NCBI GenBank assembly: GCA_965243695.1
Contig: CBDEWC010000009.1
Span: 62,001-126,000, forward strand
Source of the DNA: JAKVCB01 sp965243695
Lineage (GTDB): Bacteria > Planctomycetota > Planctomycetia > Pirellulales > Lacipirellulaceae
Direction of reading: 5' to 3'
Length of the DNA stretch: 64,000 nucleotides
The notes under the pieces are model-generated. The model did no database searches. It was not told the origin of the DNA and saw only the letters and a program-made list of their open reading frames with translations. The first letter of the stretch is position 1; every line of letters begins with the position of its first letter. A program made the position numbers and the translations under genes. Positions 33,739-42,459 of the stretch are shown here, piece after piece.

Positions 33739-33859
33739 GTTGAGATGGGTGGTCCGGAAGACTTTTTAGGGAGCCCCGATGGATTCAGCGACTTTGCCGA
33801 ACCGCACTCAATCAGTTGGGTTTCCGGTGGGAGCGGCGAAAAGAACCGGCCGGTGGTAA

Positions 33860-36778
33860 TTACGGCCCCTCGGAGAGATCCCATTGGACACGGTCACGCA
33901 GGCTCGCAGCCAGTGCATCCAGCCCCTTGATCGGTGGCAACGTCTTTGAGGAAGTGCCGACGGTATCGAAGAAAGCGTCTTTGGAAACTGCGTCTGGTGC
34001 CGTTGGTCGAACCGAAGTCATCTGCGGGATTTCTGCCAAAAGCCCGTTTGCGGTCGCGAAGGCCGTGTCAGTTTGAACGGACTGGAAAAGGTGTTCGCCG
34101 CTTGGGCCTTGACGGTCAAGGAGCCAGTCGCGCAAGTCGGACCCCAAAGCCAGATCGGTGTTTTCCGGGAGCAAGCCGGTTTTACGTACGGGTATTGATT
34201 GGATCTGTAGTACGACAGGTGTCATGTTGGTGGTGACTTGTGCAGTCGTTATGGTCGAGGTCGGCTCAGACAGGGTTTGGTTCAGTGCGCTGGCACTCCC
34301 CGACGTAGCCCCGAAATTGTCTTTCCACACCTGGTAGTCGGCAGTGTCGACGATTCCATTGCCGTTGCCATCTGCAGCGCTGAAGGGCGTGACGACGTCG
34401 CCTCGCTGATCTTGCCACACGGTGTAGTCCTCGGAGCCAACCGTCCCATTGGTGTTATAGTCGCCGGTCAGTACTGGAGGGGCAGGCGGGTTTTGGCCTG
34501 CGATCACAGCCACGGGAAAACGGGCAGTTGGCACGCCAGCTTGATTTGGAGTCAAAACAATTTCGCCGAAGAGTGATTCTCCAGGAGAAATTCCCCCAAC
34601 GGTGGCGTCTACCCTCATCGTCGTGGAATCACCACCGGGGAGGAGGATCGTCGATGGGGTGACGTTTAACGTGAGTCCGGGGTCGGCGGTTACCGTAACA
34701 GCCCAATGAACTTCTGTAGGTAGTGAACTCGAAACAGTTCTTTCCCATTGGAAGGTCGAATCAAGATCCGTCGTGGCAAAACTTGGCAGGTTCAGTGTAC
34801 TGGTGTCGCCGTCAAAATCGGGGTTTGCAAGTACAAAGTTCAAGTAGCTTTCGTCGAGCAGTAGTCCAGCCAGGGCTGCCTGTTGGACGTCAATGCGCCC
34901 CGCTCCCCGGTCAAAGGGATTCGCGGGTGACTGACCGTCCTCTTTGAGTATGCCGTCGCTGACGGCGGTGGTCATTAGGGCAGATTGGATTTGACCAGCC
35001 GACCAGGTTGGGTGCAACGACTTGAGTAAAGCGGCAGCGCCGGCGACGTGCGGACTGGCCATGGAGGTCCCACTCATCAGGCCCCAGGAAACCGATCCGT
35101 TCACTCCAGTGGGGGCAAGTACATTTACGCCAGGTGCGGTAACCGAAGGTGAAATGACATCCACCAGTGGGTTGGGGCCACGGCCACTGGTGGCGGCGAC
35201 CAGGTCGTCCAGTCCGGGGATAACTGCCTGGGAAGTCAACTCGTTAATTCGAACCAAGGCATCTGGGTGGGTCTCTACGTACTGGCGGAGCGCTTCACCA
35301 TCGTCCTTGGCAAGGAAGACCGCAGGAATGGTGGTCTCCTCAAGGGCAGCCATCGTGACGAGACCACCAGTGAGGTGATTAAAAACAATCGCACCGATCG
35401 CGCCAGCGTCGGCTGCCAGCCCTACCTTTTCTGAGAAAAAGCAGGTTCCCCGTTGGATGAGTGCCAGCTTATTCTGGAATGCATTGTCCGGGTAGGCAGA
35501 GCATCCGAGTTCATTCCCTGCCGACACATCACCCGAGAACAGAATTTCAGTAGGACCAAGGTCTCCATTCAAATTGGGACCCGTACCGGGTTGGGCGGCC
35601 ATGCCGACAAGTTCCGGAGGGATGTTTCCGGGGCCGGTGACATCCACCGTAAGATGGAAGTTGCGTCCGTGACTTGTGGAGCCAACACTTATAACCCAGG
35701 GGGCGTTGGCTGGGTTGTCGATTGTTCCTGGAGTTGGTCCATCATTGCCGGCGGCTGCAACAACAATAATGCCAGCATTTCTTGCGCTCAACAGAGCTTC
35801 CGAATTTGCATTTGACCACGGGTCATTACCGTCGATTCCGATCGACATGTTGAGTACGTCAACATCATCAAGAATTGCCTGGTCAATCGCAGCCACTGTT
35901 GCCGATACGCTGCAACTCTGGCCAACACAAGCATCGTAGGAAATGATGGTTGCGTGGGGTGCGATCCCCGCTATTTCCTGACTCGGGATTGTACTTCCCG
36001 AGACGGTGATATCGGCAGAAACTATGTTTCCGGCAGCAATGCCTGTCGTGTGGGAACCATGCCCGTCATCATCGAGTGGCCCTGAGCCAGTGAAGTCATA
36101 GGCGCCAATGAGCTTGTCGTTACAGCCAAAATTTTGCGGATCGCCCTGGGCACAAGTTCCCAGGTAGTTTCCTGAGCCGAGGGGGTTTTGGTGGACATAG
36201 CCGTCGACGGGGCCGACCTTCGCAAAGGAGGGGTTTTGTGGGTTGATGCCGGTATCAATGACACCGATAACGATTCCTTCCCCAGAGGTTGCGGGCAGAG
36301 TACCAATACCGGTCCCGTTCCAAATGTTGGTGGCACCGATGAAGTCAGGACTGGTGTCGGTAGCCACACGCAGCAACCGGTCAACTTCCAGGGAGGTCAC
36401 TTCTTCGAATTGGGATACGAAAGCAGCTTGTTCTTCTGTGAGACGTAAAGCAAAACCGCTGAATGCTGCACGGTATTCGTGCATAACGTCAATCGGCTCG
36501 GGCAATTTCTGTTCCAGCTTGGAGAGAAACTCTGCACGCGACTCGTCGCCGGTTCCGTGTGGTCGCAAAATGGCGGCGGAGTTGGTTCCAGCCCCGCCAT
36601 TGGCGAGGGAGTCGGTTTCTGTGGATCCGAGTTTGCTTGGGAGCAGGTCGATCGAAGGAGGCTCTCTCAGGCGAACCAGATAGATCTGGGATTCGCTGTC
36701 GCTTGAGAGGAAGAGCTCTGGACTTCGCGAAAGCAGAAGGCGCGGTTCGAGCTGTTCACAAAGGAGCGTTCGTTTCAT
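33860..36778 (-). CDS. Secreted subtilisin-family (S8) protease with PA and dockerin-like domains
   Basis: A 972-residue exported protease. The N-terminus MKRTLLCEQLEPRLLLS carries the LEPRxLLS motif found at the start of many large planctomycete surface proteins. Residues about 30-140 look like an inhibitor-I9 propeptide. The S8 catalytic set is D near 172 (VIGVIDTGI), H near 239 (DGHGSHTTG) and S near 567 (SGTSMASPH). A PA insert lies between H and S (LIQRGTCFFSEKVGLAADAGA). C-terminal beta domains follow, then a dockerin-like calcium repeat pair near residues 771-829 (GDYNTNGTVGSEDYTVWQD and DGNGNGIVDTADYQVWKDN). The last 140 residues are unassigned. It probably degrades proteins outside the cell. 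It is convergent with the methyltransferase gene. Confidence 0.92.
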   Translation of the reverse strand: MKRTLLCEQLEPRLLLSRSPELFLSSDSESQIYLVRLREPPSIDLLPSKLGSTETDSLANGGAGTNSAAILRPHGTGDESRAEFLSKLEQKLPEPIDVMHEYRAAFSGFALRLTEEQAAFVSQFEEVTSLEVDRLLRVATDTSPDFIGATNIWNGTGIGTLPATSGEGIVIGVIDTGINPQNPSFAKVGPVDGYVHQNPLGSGNYLGTCAQGDPQNFGCNDKLIGAYDFTGSGPLDDDGHGSHTTGIAAGNIVSADITVSGSTIPSQEIAGIAPHATIISYDACVGQSCSVSATVAAIDQAILDDVDVLNMSIGIDGNDPWSNANSEALLSARNAGIIVVAAAGNDGPTPGTIDNPANAPWVISVGSTSHGRNFHLTVDVTGPGNIPPELVGMAAQPGTGPNLNGDLGPTEILFSGDVSAGNELGCSAYPDNAFQNKLALIQRGTCFFSEKVGLAADAGAIGAIVFNHLTGGLVTMAALEETTIPAVFLAKDDGEALRQYVETHPDALVRINELTSQAVIPGLDDLVAATSGRGPNPLVDVISPSVTAPGVNVLAPTGVNGSVSWGLMSGTSMASPHVAGAAALLKSLHPTWSAGQIQSALMTTAVSDGILKEDGQSPANPFDRGAGRIDVQQAALAGLLLDESYLNFVLANPDFDGDTSTLNLPSFATTDLDSTFQWERTVSSSLPTEVHWAVTVTADPGLTLNVTPSTILLPGGDSTTMRVDATVGGISPGESLFGEIVLTPNQAGVPTARFPVAVIAGQNPPAPPVLTGDYNTNGTVGSEDYTVWQDQRGDVVTPFSAADGNGNGIVDTADYQVWKDNFGATSGSASALNQTLSEPTSTITTAQVTTNMTPVVLQIQSIPVRKTGLLPENTDLALGSDLRDWLLDRQGPSGEHLFQSVQTDTAFATANGLLAEIPQMTSVRPTAPDAVSKDAFFDTVGTSSKTLPPIKGLDALAASLRDRVQWDLSEGP

Positions 36779-37129
36779 AGGTCCAGACAACCGTGTTTAG
36801 CAATTCGCGGTTAACTCTCCCCAATCAACCGGTGTTTGCAGGATTGCAGGTAAAATCAGACGAACGCCTTTGGTAACCAACAGCCTCGAACGGCCAGTGT
36901 TTTTGCAGCTTTTCTCAAACCGTAGGGTCGACATTCATTATTATAACGTGCAGCTCTCTTTTTGGGTTTGTGAGGGCCCCTCTTAAATTCTCGCACCCAC
37001 CAAAATTGTTGCCCTTGAGCAGGTTTTCCCCTCATGTTTGCGGTCTGGGGCCCTGACGTTGGGAGTCGTTTTGTTGTAATCTGGGCAAAATAAACGTGGC
37101 AAAGGAACAACTCAATAAGGAAGCCATTC
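36779..37129. other. Divergent intergenic region
   Basis: About 350 bases between the protease start (minus) and the aldolase start (plus). No repeats, RNA or clear promoter boxes are seen. Confidence 0.3.
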
Positions 37130-37879
37130 GTGAATATCAGGCAGAATCGGGTCAAACAGAAGTTGGCTGCTGGTGAAACGGTCTTTGTAGCAGCTGGCTT
37201 GGATGATCCAGATGCGATCGACCGATTTGGGCCAGTTGGTTTTGATGGTGTGTGGCTGGAGGGTGAGCATGGGCCAGTCGATTTTGGCGACATTTCTGAC
37301 TTGGCGCGGGCAAGTGATCTTTGGGGCTTGACTTCTATCTTGCGGATCCATGTTAACGAGCAGGCAGTGATTTATCGGGCCTTCGATCGTGGAGTGCAGG
37401 GAATCGTCGTTCCGCATGTCAATACCCGCGAGGAGGCAGAAAATGTTGTGGCGGGAGGTAAATTTGCACCCGTGGGCCAGCGTGGGTTGTTTCGCGGTCG
37501 GCAGGGATATGGGGTATCAGACTACGTGCAGACCGCCAATGACCACACGTTACTTGTTGTGCTTATTGAGGACATTGTCGCCGTGGGGAATCTGGATGAG
37601 ATTTTATCCGTTGATCACATTGATGTGTTCTTTGTCGCGCCCACGGACCTCGCTGCGTCGATGGGCCATTTGGATAATACCGCCCATCCTGAGGTGCAGC
37701 AGACCATTGATGAAACGCTGGCGCGGATTCAGTCGCGAGGTCGCGTCGCAGGTGCGTTAGCCAACGACGGTAACGTGGCAAAGTATGCGGCTGCGGGGGG
37801 CCAATTTCTGCTTACGTCAGTGGAGCCCTGGATTGCAGGCGGCGCGCGCGCATTCATGGAGCGGGCAAAAAATGCCTAG
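37130..37879 (+). CDS. HpcH/HpaI-family class II aldolase
   Basis: A 249-residue pyruvate-dependent aldolase of the 4-hydroxy-2-oxoheptanedioate aldolase family. These cleave 4-hydroxy-2-oxoacids to pyruvate and an aldehyde with a divalent metal. Seen are GFDGVWLEGEHGPVDFGDIS, the RGVQGIVVPHVNTREEAE segment, LLVVLIEDIVAVGN with the metal-binding glutamate, and FFVAPTDLAASMGHL with the metal-binding aspartate. The start is GTG 37130 with AATAAGGAAG before it. The 3' end overlaps that of the opposite-strand endonuclease gene: CTAG at 37876-37879 supplies a TAG stop on both strands. Confidence 0.9.
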   Translation: MNIRQNRVKQKLAAGETVFVAAGLDDPDAIDRFGPVGFDGVWLEGEHGPVDFGDISDLARASDLWGLTSILRIHVNEQAVIYRAFDRGVQGIVVPHVNTREEAENVVAGGKFAPVGQRGLFRGRQGYGVSDYVQTANDHTLLVVLIEDIVAVGNLDEILSVDHIDVFFVAPTDLAASMGHLDNTAHPEVQQTIDETLARIQSRGRVAGALANDGNVAKYAAAGGQFLLTSVEPWIAGGARAFMERAKNA

Positions 37880-39156
37880 CTGGGAGTTGGGAAACTGTGG
37901 GTCTGGAGTGTATTCCATCGCCAGGCAAACAGGCCGGTTCCACAGGTGAGCCCTATCAACCATCCGCTTGGTTCGGGAACCACTGTAAAGGCTGTTGGAC
38001 TGCTCGCGTTAAAATTGTCCTGCCACACGTTGTAATCACCAGATTCAAAATTCATGCCGAGCCCGTCTTGCCAAACCGTGTAATCGCTAGCAGTCACAAA
38101 CCCATCCAGGTTGAAATCGCCGTCAAGGTTGTCGATAAGCGGGGGTAGGCGATAATCGGCGACAACAGGCAAGTGATCGCTGGCGTTTTCTAAGGCCGCA
38201 AGAATGTCTGGAGCTGCACCGACACCCGTGGAAATATCATGATTGCAACAGTCATGGGTCCCGTTGTTGCCAAAAGTGTGGTAGCTCCCTTCGATAAAGA
38301 AGATGCCTTCATCATCAAGCAGCGTGTTGGTCACCAATTGAAAATCAAAACGGTCATCAATTCCGCCACCGATCAATCCATTCATTCCGGTTGCAATAGG
38401 AGACTGGGTATGGACCTTGCGGATTTCGGGTGTGCACGACGACGCATTGTTGCAATGCCAGGAGGCAGGAATGCCAAGCGGGTCAAATAATTGACCGACT
38501 CCAGGGCGCAGCAGTTCCTGGTAGCCAGGCTCGCTGCTGGAGCGTGTGTTGAAATCTCCAGCCACGATGGCGGCAACGCCAGCGCCAAACTGGTCCAGGT
38601 CATTGCGGAGTGCCACCGATTCCACCAATCGCCGGGTTTTATTAGTTGACCCTGTCCCAGACTTGGCGTGGGAGTTGTACAGGTAAAAGTCTGCTTCTCC
38701 ATTGTGGTAGCCTTGCGGTCGAATTTTATAGCGCAGGATTTGTCGGGCCTGCGCCGAGGTACTCACGGTGCCGATTGCCAATTCGTCCAAGAGTTCAACG
38801 GTTTGGGTATTGAAGACAAGTCCGGGCCGACCACCGCCGCTGCTGTAGCCATCGATCACACCCCGGTCATAAATGCCGGCGCCATAGATATCGTTGAGTA
38901 AATCAACGATATCAGCCGTGCCAGAAGCAGAGCTGTTTTGTTCTTGGAGGGCAAGCACGTCGATCGGTCTGGAAACTCCGTTGATGTTTTCTTCGCCAAT
39001 AGCTTCCAATACGAGACCAAGGCCAGGTCGCACGCTGCTGGTGGTGTTATAGGTGACAACGCGAAGTTCCTCAGCCAGGAGGTTGTCTTCCACGATCAGC
39101 AGGCAGGCCAGGCTAAACGTGACAAACCAACTATTTATGAAACCGAAACGTTGCAC
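37876..39156 (-). CDS. Secreted endonuclease/exonuclease/phosphatase protein, PEP-CTERM
   Basis: A 426-residue exported protein. A signal peptide (FGFINSWFVTFSLACLLIVEDNLLA) is followed by an EEP (DNase I-like) domain, residues about 30-335: VVTYNTTSSVRPG, VLALQEQN with the metal-binding glutamate, AIVAGDFNTRSSSEP, and SDHLPVVADYRLP with the catalytic DH pair. Then come a dockerin-like calcium segment (LDGDFNLDGFVTASDYTVWQD), and a C-terminal PEP-CTERM region starting VPEPSGWLIGLTCGTGLFAW. The likely role is cleavage of nucleic acid or phosphodiesters at the cell surface. The start is GTG 39156. Three 14-bp repeats lie 15 bp upstream of it. The 3' end overlaps the aldolase stop. Confidence 0.86.
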   Translation of the reverse strand: MQRFGFINSWFVTFSLACLLIVEDNLLAEELRVVTYNTTSSVRPGLGLVLEAIGEENINGVSRPIDVLALQEQNSSASGTADIVDLLNDIYGAGIYDRGVIDGYSSGGGRPGLVFNTQTVELLDELAIGTVSTSAQARQILRYKIRPQGYHNGEADFYLYNSHAKSGTGSTNKTRRLVESVALRNDLDQFGAGVAAIVAGDFNTRSSSEPGYQELLRPGVGQLFDPLGIPASWHCNNASSCTPEIRKVHTQSPIATGMNGLIGGGIDDRFDFQLVTNTLLDDEGIFFIEGSYHTFGNNGTHDCCNHDISTGVGAAPDILAALENASDHLPVVADYRLPPLIDNLDGDFNLDGFVTASDYTVWQDGLGMNFESGDYNVWQDNFNASSPTAFTVVPEPSGWLIGLTCGTGLFAWRWNTLQTHSFPTPS

Positions 39157-39170
39157 TTTATCTATTCCCG

Positions 39171-39212
39171 CTGTGTTAGTTTCACTGTGTTAGTCTCACT
39201 GTGTTAGTCTCA
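39171..39212. repeat. 14-bp tandem repeat, three copies
   Basis: CTGTGTTAGTTTCA (39171-39184), then CTGTGTTAGTCTCA twice (39185-39198, 39199-39212). The array is 15 bp upstream of the GTG start of the endonuclease-like gene on the minus strand, so it lies in its leader or promoter. Confidence 0.95.
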
Positions 39213-39942
39213 GTTCTGATTGAGAGACTAAAACTTCCTTTGAGGCGATCCGTAAGCACAAGTGGCGCGATTGCCGATATTTCACTTGGTCTTTCTAAAG
39301 ACGGTGTGAGTTTTGGTGGTGGTCTGCCAATTTGTTTGGTGGGCGATTCTCTTAAACCAAGGGGCTTTCGGCGGCGAAAGTGTGGTCTTCAGAGGTTCTT
39401 GTTCGAAATGTCCCAGGTTGAGATCAAGTCGAGCAGTATTGTGGCAGTCTTAGGTAGGAAATACTTGGTTTTAGTTGTCGGTTCTCAGGTGGGTCGGTAA
39501 AGAGTCAGGCCTGAAGGCCGGAATCTTAGTAGTTATTCGGAAATTTATCCTGCTTGTCGGGAGAGGTCCTGCTGTAGGGGTGGCTTCTTGTGATCTAGAC
39601 CTGTGAAAGTGGAGTTTAGCGGTTACGGCCGCTCACTTTCGCCAGTGGTTTGATCATGGTGGCAAACCATCAGCCCCATCGAGACAGCGGTTCTTGCCTG
39701 CATCTTCATGAACTGGCACCAATTGACGTCTCCGTGCGACCACTTCTACAATGCACGTACGTATTTTCTCCGATTTTATGGCATATGACCGTGAGGGTCA
39801 CTGGTTGTTTTATATTTTATGGCCAGGATGGGTGGCTTGCCCTTTCCGCTGAAAAGAATTCAGCGGATGGCTAAAGACTGGGACTCGAGTTTCAGCATTC
39901 ATCGCTCTGGCCAATTCGATTTGGCTTCAAGGTGCAGTGCCA
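39213..39942. other. Long intergenic region with a strong hairpin
   Basis: About 730 bases without a supported gene. A plus-strand frame 39201-39500 lacks domain and ribosome binding site. The one clear structure is the hairpin at 39845-39867. Confidence 0.35.
39845..39867. promoter_or_regulatory. 9-bp perfect hairpin upstream of phosphatase gene
   Basis: TCCGCTGAA - AAGAA - TTCAGCGGA, perfect 9-bp stem and 5-nt loop, 75 bp before the FHA-GAF-SpoIIE gene start. Without a T-tract on either strand it is more likely a leader or operator element than a terminator. Confidence 0.5.
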
Positions 39943-41631
39943 ATGGCATTTCTTGAACTCATAGCTGGCCGACAGCCTGGCACCCGGTTTGAACTATCGG
40001 GTGATCGGCAACTCATTGGCCGTGGTAGTGATTGCGATTTTCCGTTGGATGTGGCAGCGGTGAGTCGTCGGCATGCCGTGTTTTATGTCGAGAAGGGCCG
40101 TCATTACGTCGAAGATCTTGGCAGTCGTAATGGTACGCTGGTCAATGGGGCCATGCTGACCACCCCAGCGGTGTTATGCGACGGGGATCAGGTGCGGATT
40201 TGTGACCAAACGCTCTCATTTCGTCTGATGGAGAAGTCGGCAGGGAGCGTTGCGCGGGGAAGTTTGGCCGACAATGTCGTCTCCTCAGGAGTTGAGGTCA
40301 ATTTGGTCGATGATGACGACGGCCAAGGTACGGTTGTTGCGACGCTGGAACTGGGAGGTGGAGGTTCAGCCAGTTGGCGGCTCTCAGCAAAGCCGGAGGT
40401 CAAGTTAGGAGCCCTTGTCGAGATTTCAAACAATTTGGGCAACGTGTTGTTGGTCGATGAAATCCTTCCCAAGATTCTTGAAAGCCTGTTTAAGATCTTT
40501 CTTCAGGCCGATCGGGGTTTTGTCATTATGCGTTCTCGGGCAGATGCTCCGCTGATTCCGGTGGCCACAAAGATGCGCCGTCAGAGTGACGAAGGAAAAA
40601 CGCGTATCAGTCGCACCATCATTGAGGAGGCCATGAAGGGTCGCAAAGCGATCTTGTCGGCCGATGCTACCGCGGATGAGCGGTTCAATCTCGCGCAGAG
40701 TATTGCTGATTTTCACATTCGTTCGATGATTTGTGCGCCTATGCTTGACTCAAACGGTGAGCCAATTGGCGTGATTCAAATCGACACGCTCAATCAGAAA
40801 AGCCGCTTTACCGACGATGATCTTGAAGTGTTGGCTGGCGTCGCCAGCCAGGCGGCTATCGCAATCGACAACGCGAAAATGCACGAGCAGGTGTTGGCGC
40901 AGCAAGCAATTCAGCGCGATCTGGAGTTGGCCCAGCGGATGCAGTTGGCCTTGTTGCCCTCCGTACCTCCAGAAGTACCCGGTTACGTCTTTTTTAATTA
41001 TTATCAAGCGGCCCGCCAGGTGGGGGGGGATTATTACGACTATGTTTCCCTGGCCGACGGGCGAGAGGCGGTCATTGTGGGCGACGTCGCTGGAAAGGGC
41101 GTTTCCGCAGCGCTGGTGATGGCTCGGTTGTCCAGTGATGTGCGATTCATCTTGGCCAGTGAGCCAGATGTTGCCGCCGCGATCACTAAAATCAATGCCT
41201 CGTTTGCGCGGCACGACTGGCAGGACAAGTTTGTCACGATGATTGTGGCGGTTGTCAATCCTCGCACCCACCAGATGACCCTTGTCAATGCCGGGCATAT
41301 GGCTCCCTTGCTGCGGCGGGGCGGTAAAGTGTACGAAATTGGAGAAGAACAGTCGGGATTGCCCATCGGCGTGAGCGACGATTATCAATTCGAGTCTTAC
41401 ACCGAAGAATTGCAACCAGGCGACTTTGTCACCCTCTTTACCGATGGCTTCAGCGAAGCGATGAACGCCAACGGCGATCTCTATGGAACTGACCGGCTTG
41501 CAAAGCAGGTGGGGACCAGCGCGGTAAGCGTGGAAGAACTCGGGCAGCACATCCTCGAAGATGTAAACCAGTTTGTCGATGGTTGTTCTCAAAGCGATGA
41601 CATGTGCCTTGCCTGCTTTGGCCGTCTTTAG
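39943..41631 (+). CDS. FHA-GAF-SpoIIE (PP2C-type) signalling phosphatase
   Basis: A 562-residue cytoplasmic signal protein in three parts. Residues 1-100 form an FHA domain, which binds phosphothreonine (LIGRGSDCDFPLDVAAVSRRH, DLGSRNGTLVNG). Residues about 150-310 form a GAF sensor domain (LVEISNNLGNVLLVDEILPKI, SMICAPMLDSNGEPIGVIQID). Residues about 330-562 form a SpoIIE/RsbU-type serine phosphatase (LAQRMQLALLPSVPP, GGDYYDYVSLADGREAVIVG with metal-binding aspartates, DVAGKGVSAALVMARLS, FTDGFSEAMNANGD). It probably controls an anti-sigma-factor antagonist or similar partner switch in response to kinase activity and a ligand. The ATG at 39943 (MAFLELIAG) is preferred over GTG 39937. No partner gene is adjacent. 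Confidence 0.92.
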   Translation: MAFLELIAGRQPGTRFELSGDRQLIGRGSDCDFPLDVAAVSRRHAVFYVEKGRHYVEDLGSRNGTLVNGAMLTTPAVLCDGDQVRICDQTLSFRLMEKSAGSVARGSLADNVVSSGVEVNLVDDDDGQGTVVATLELGGGGSASWRLSAKPEVKLGALVEISNNLGNVLLVDEILPKILESLFKIFLQADRGFVIMRSRADAPLIPVATKMRRQSDEGKTRISRTIIEEAMKGRKAILSADATADERFNLAQSIADFHIRSMICAPMLDSNGEPIGVIQIDTLNQKSRFTDDDLEVLAGVASQAAIAIDNAKMHEQVLAQQAIQRDLELAQRMQLALLPSVPPEVPGYVFFNYYQAARQVGGDYYDYVSLADGREAVIVGDVAGKGVSAALVMARLSSDVRFILASEPDVAAAITKINASFARHDWQDKFVTMIVAVVNPRTHQMTLVNAGHMAPLLRRGGKVYEIGEEQSGLPIGVSDDYQFESYTEELQPGDFVTLFTDGFSEAMNANGDLYGTDRLAKQVGTSAVSVEELGQHILEDVNQFVDGCSQSDDMCLACFGRL

Positions 41632-41857
41632 TCTGCCTGCATAGGACCTCCAACTTTACAGCAGTTGTGCGGAGATCTCTCAAGCAGCGGAAAGAACAAT
41701 TGGCCCGGATGCTGGCCATCTAAAAAGCGAGGCGAGGCAAGGGTTTGCCACGTCCTTGATTTAAAAAAATGTTTGCCAGCGCCGTTGTATCAAAAGTCCT
41801 GCGGGAGATCGCAGGAGTGCTTTGGGACCAACGGAAATCATCTTTGGGCGTTGAGCA

Positions 41858-42100
41858 CTAGGCCCAGTTGACCTTGAGCTGATTGACGATTTCTTCAACG
41901 CCGTCGATCCGGCGGAGTGTCTCCTGGGCCATTTGTTTCTGGAAGAAGGATTCCACGTGCCCACGTAGGACGATGCTTCCGTTGGCCGCAGTTTCAAACC
42001 GGACTTTCCTGTGAGGAACGTAGGGGCTTGTTTCTAGTGCGCTGGAGATGCGTTGAAGGAGAACGTGTGGCTTTTTTGTTTTCAGGATTTTGGTTTTCAT
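41858..42100 (-). CDS. BON-domain protein
   Basis: An 80-residue protein made almost entirely of one BON domain (HVLLQRISSALETSPYVPHRKVRF, then ANGSIVLRGHVESFFQKQMAQE and RRIDGVEEIVNQLKV). BON domains bind phospholipids and other hydrophobic surfaces and occur in envelope stress and transport proteins. There is no signal peptide with the start at 42100 (MKTKILKTKKPH). The frame is open 52 codons further upstream without protein-like content. It stands alone between the phosphatase and serA. Confidence 0.8.
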   Translation of the reverse strand: MKTKILKTKKPHVLLQRISSALETSPYVPHRKVRFETAANGSIVLRGHVESFFQKQMAQETLRRIDGVEEIVNQLKVNWA

Positions 42101-42459
42101 GGGTCTTGGAGATGTGGCGTGGCGCCTGTGCTGGAGGTGAGGAAAATAACAGACGACAAGGTTGTCAGGAAGGGGGGCTGATCGCTGGGATTGCCACAAT
42201 ACTTCTGGGGACCAAGTCGCCAGTAGACTCATCGAAAGATTAGGTGGCGGGCGCAAAGTTTGTCGGTCAGGCGAGTCGTAAATTGATCAAAAAATAGCGT
42301 GCTTGAGCCGATTGTGCTGGTAAGAACGTCAACACGGTGAGGAAAGGCGCTTCTGGTATGACAGGAGGCGAATTCGGCAGTCCCTCCAAGGGGGTTGGGA
42401 TGGTCGTGTGGTAGTGGTTCTCCGTGCCAGGTTGGGACTCGCGAGGCTCTGCCTGCTAG
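42101..42459. other. Intergenic region, nothing distinct
   Basis: About 360 bases between the BON-domain gene and the serA stop. It should hold the BON-gene promoter and the serC-serA terminator, but no intrinsic terminator with a T-tract is visible. Confidence 0.3.

Noticed and set aside
39201..39500. 99-codon plus-strand frame before the phosphatase gene
   Set aside because: Begins inside the 14-bp repeat array, has no recognisable domain and no ribosome binding site.
39845..39867. Rho-independent terminator
   Set aside because: Perfect stem but no T-tract on either strand.
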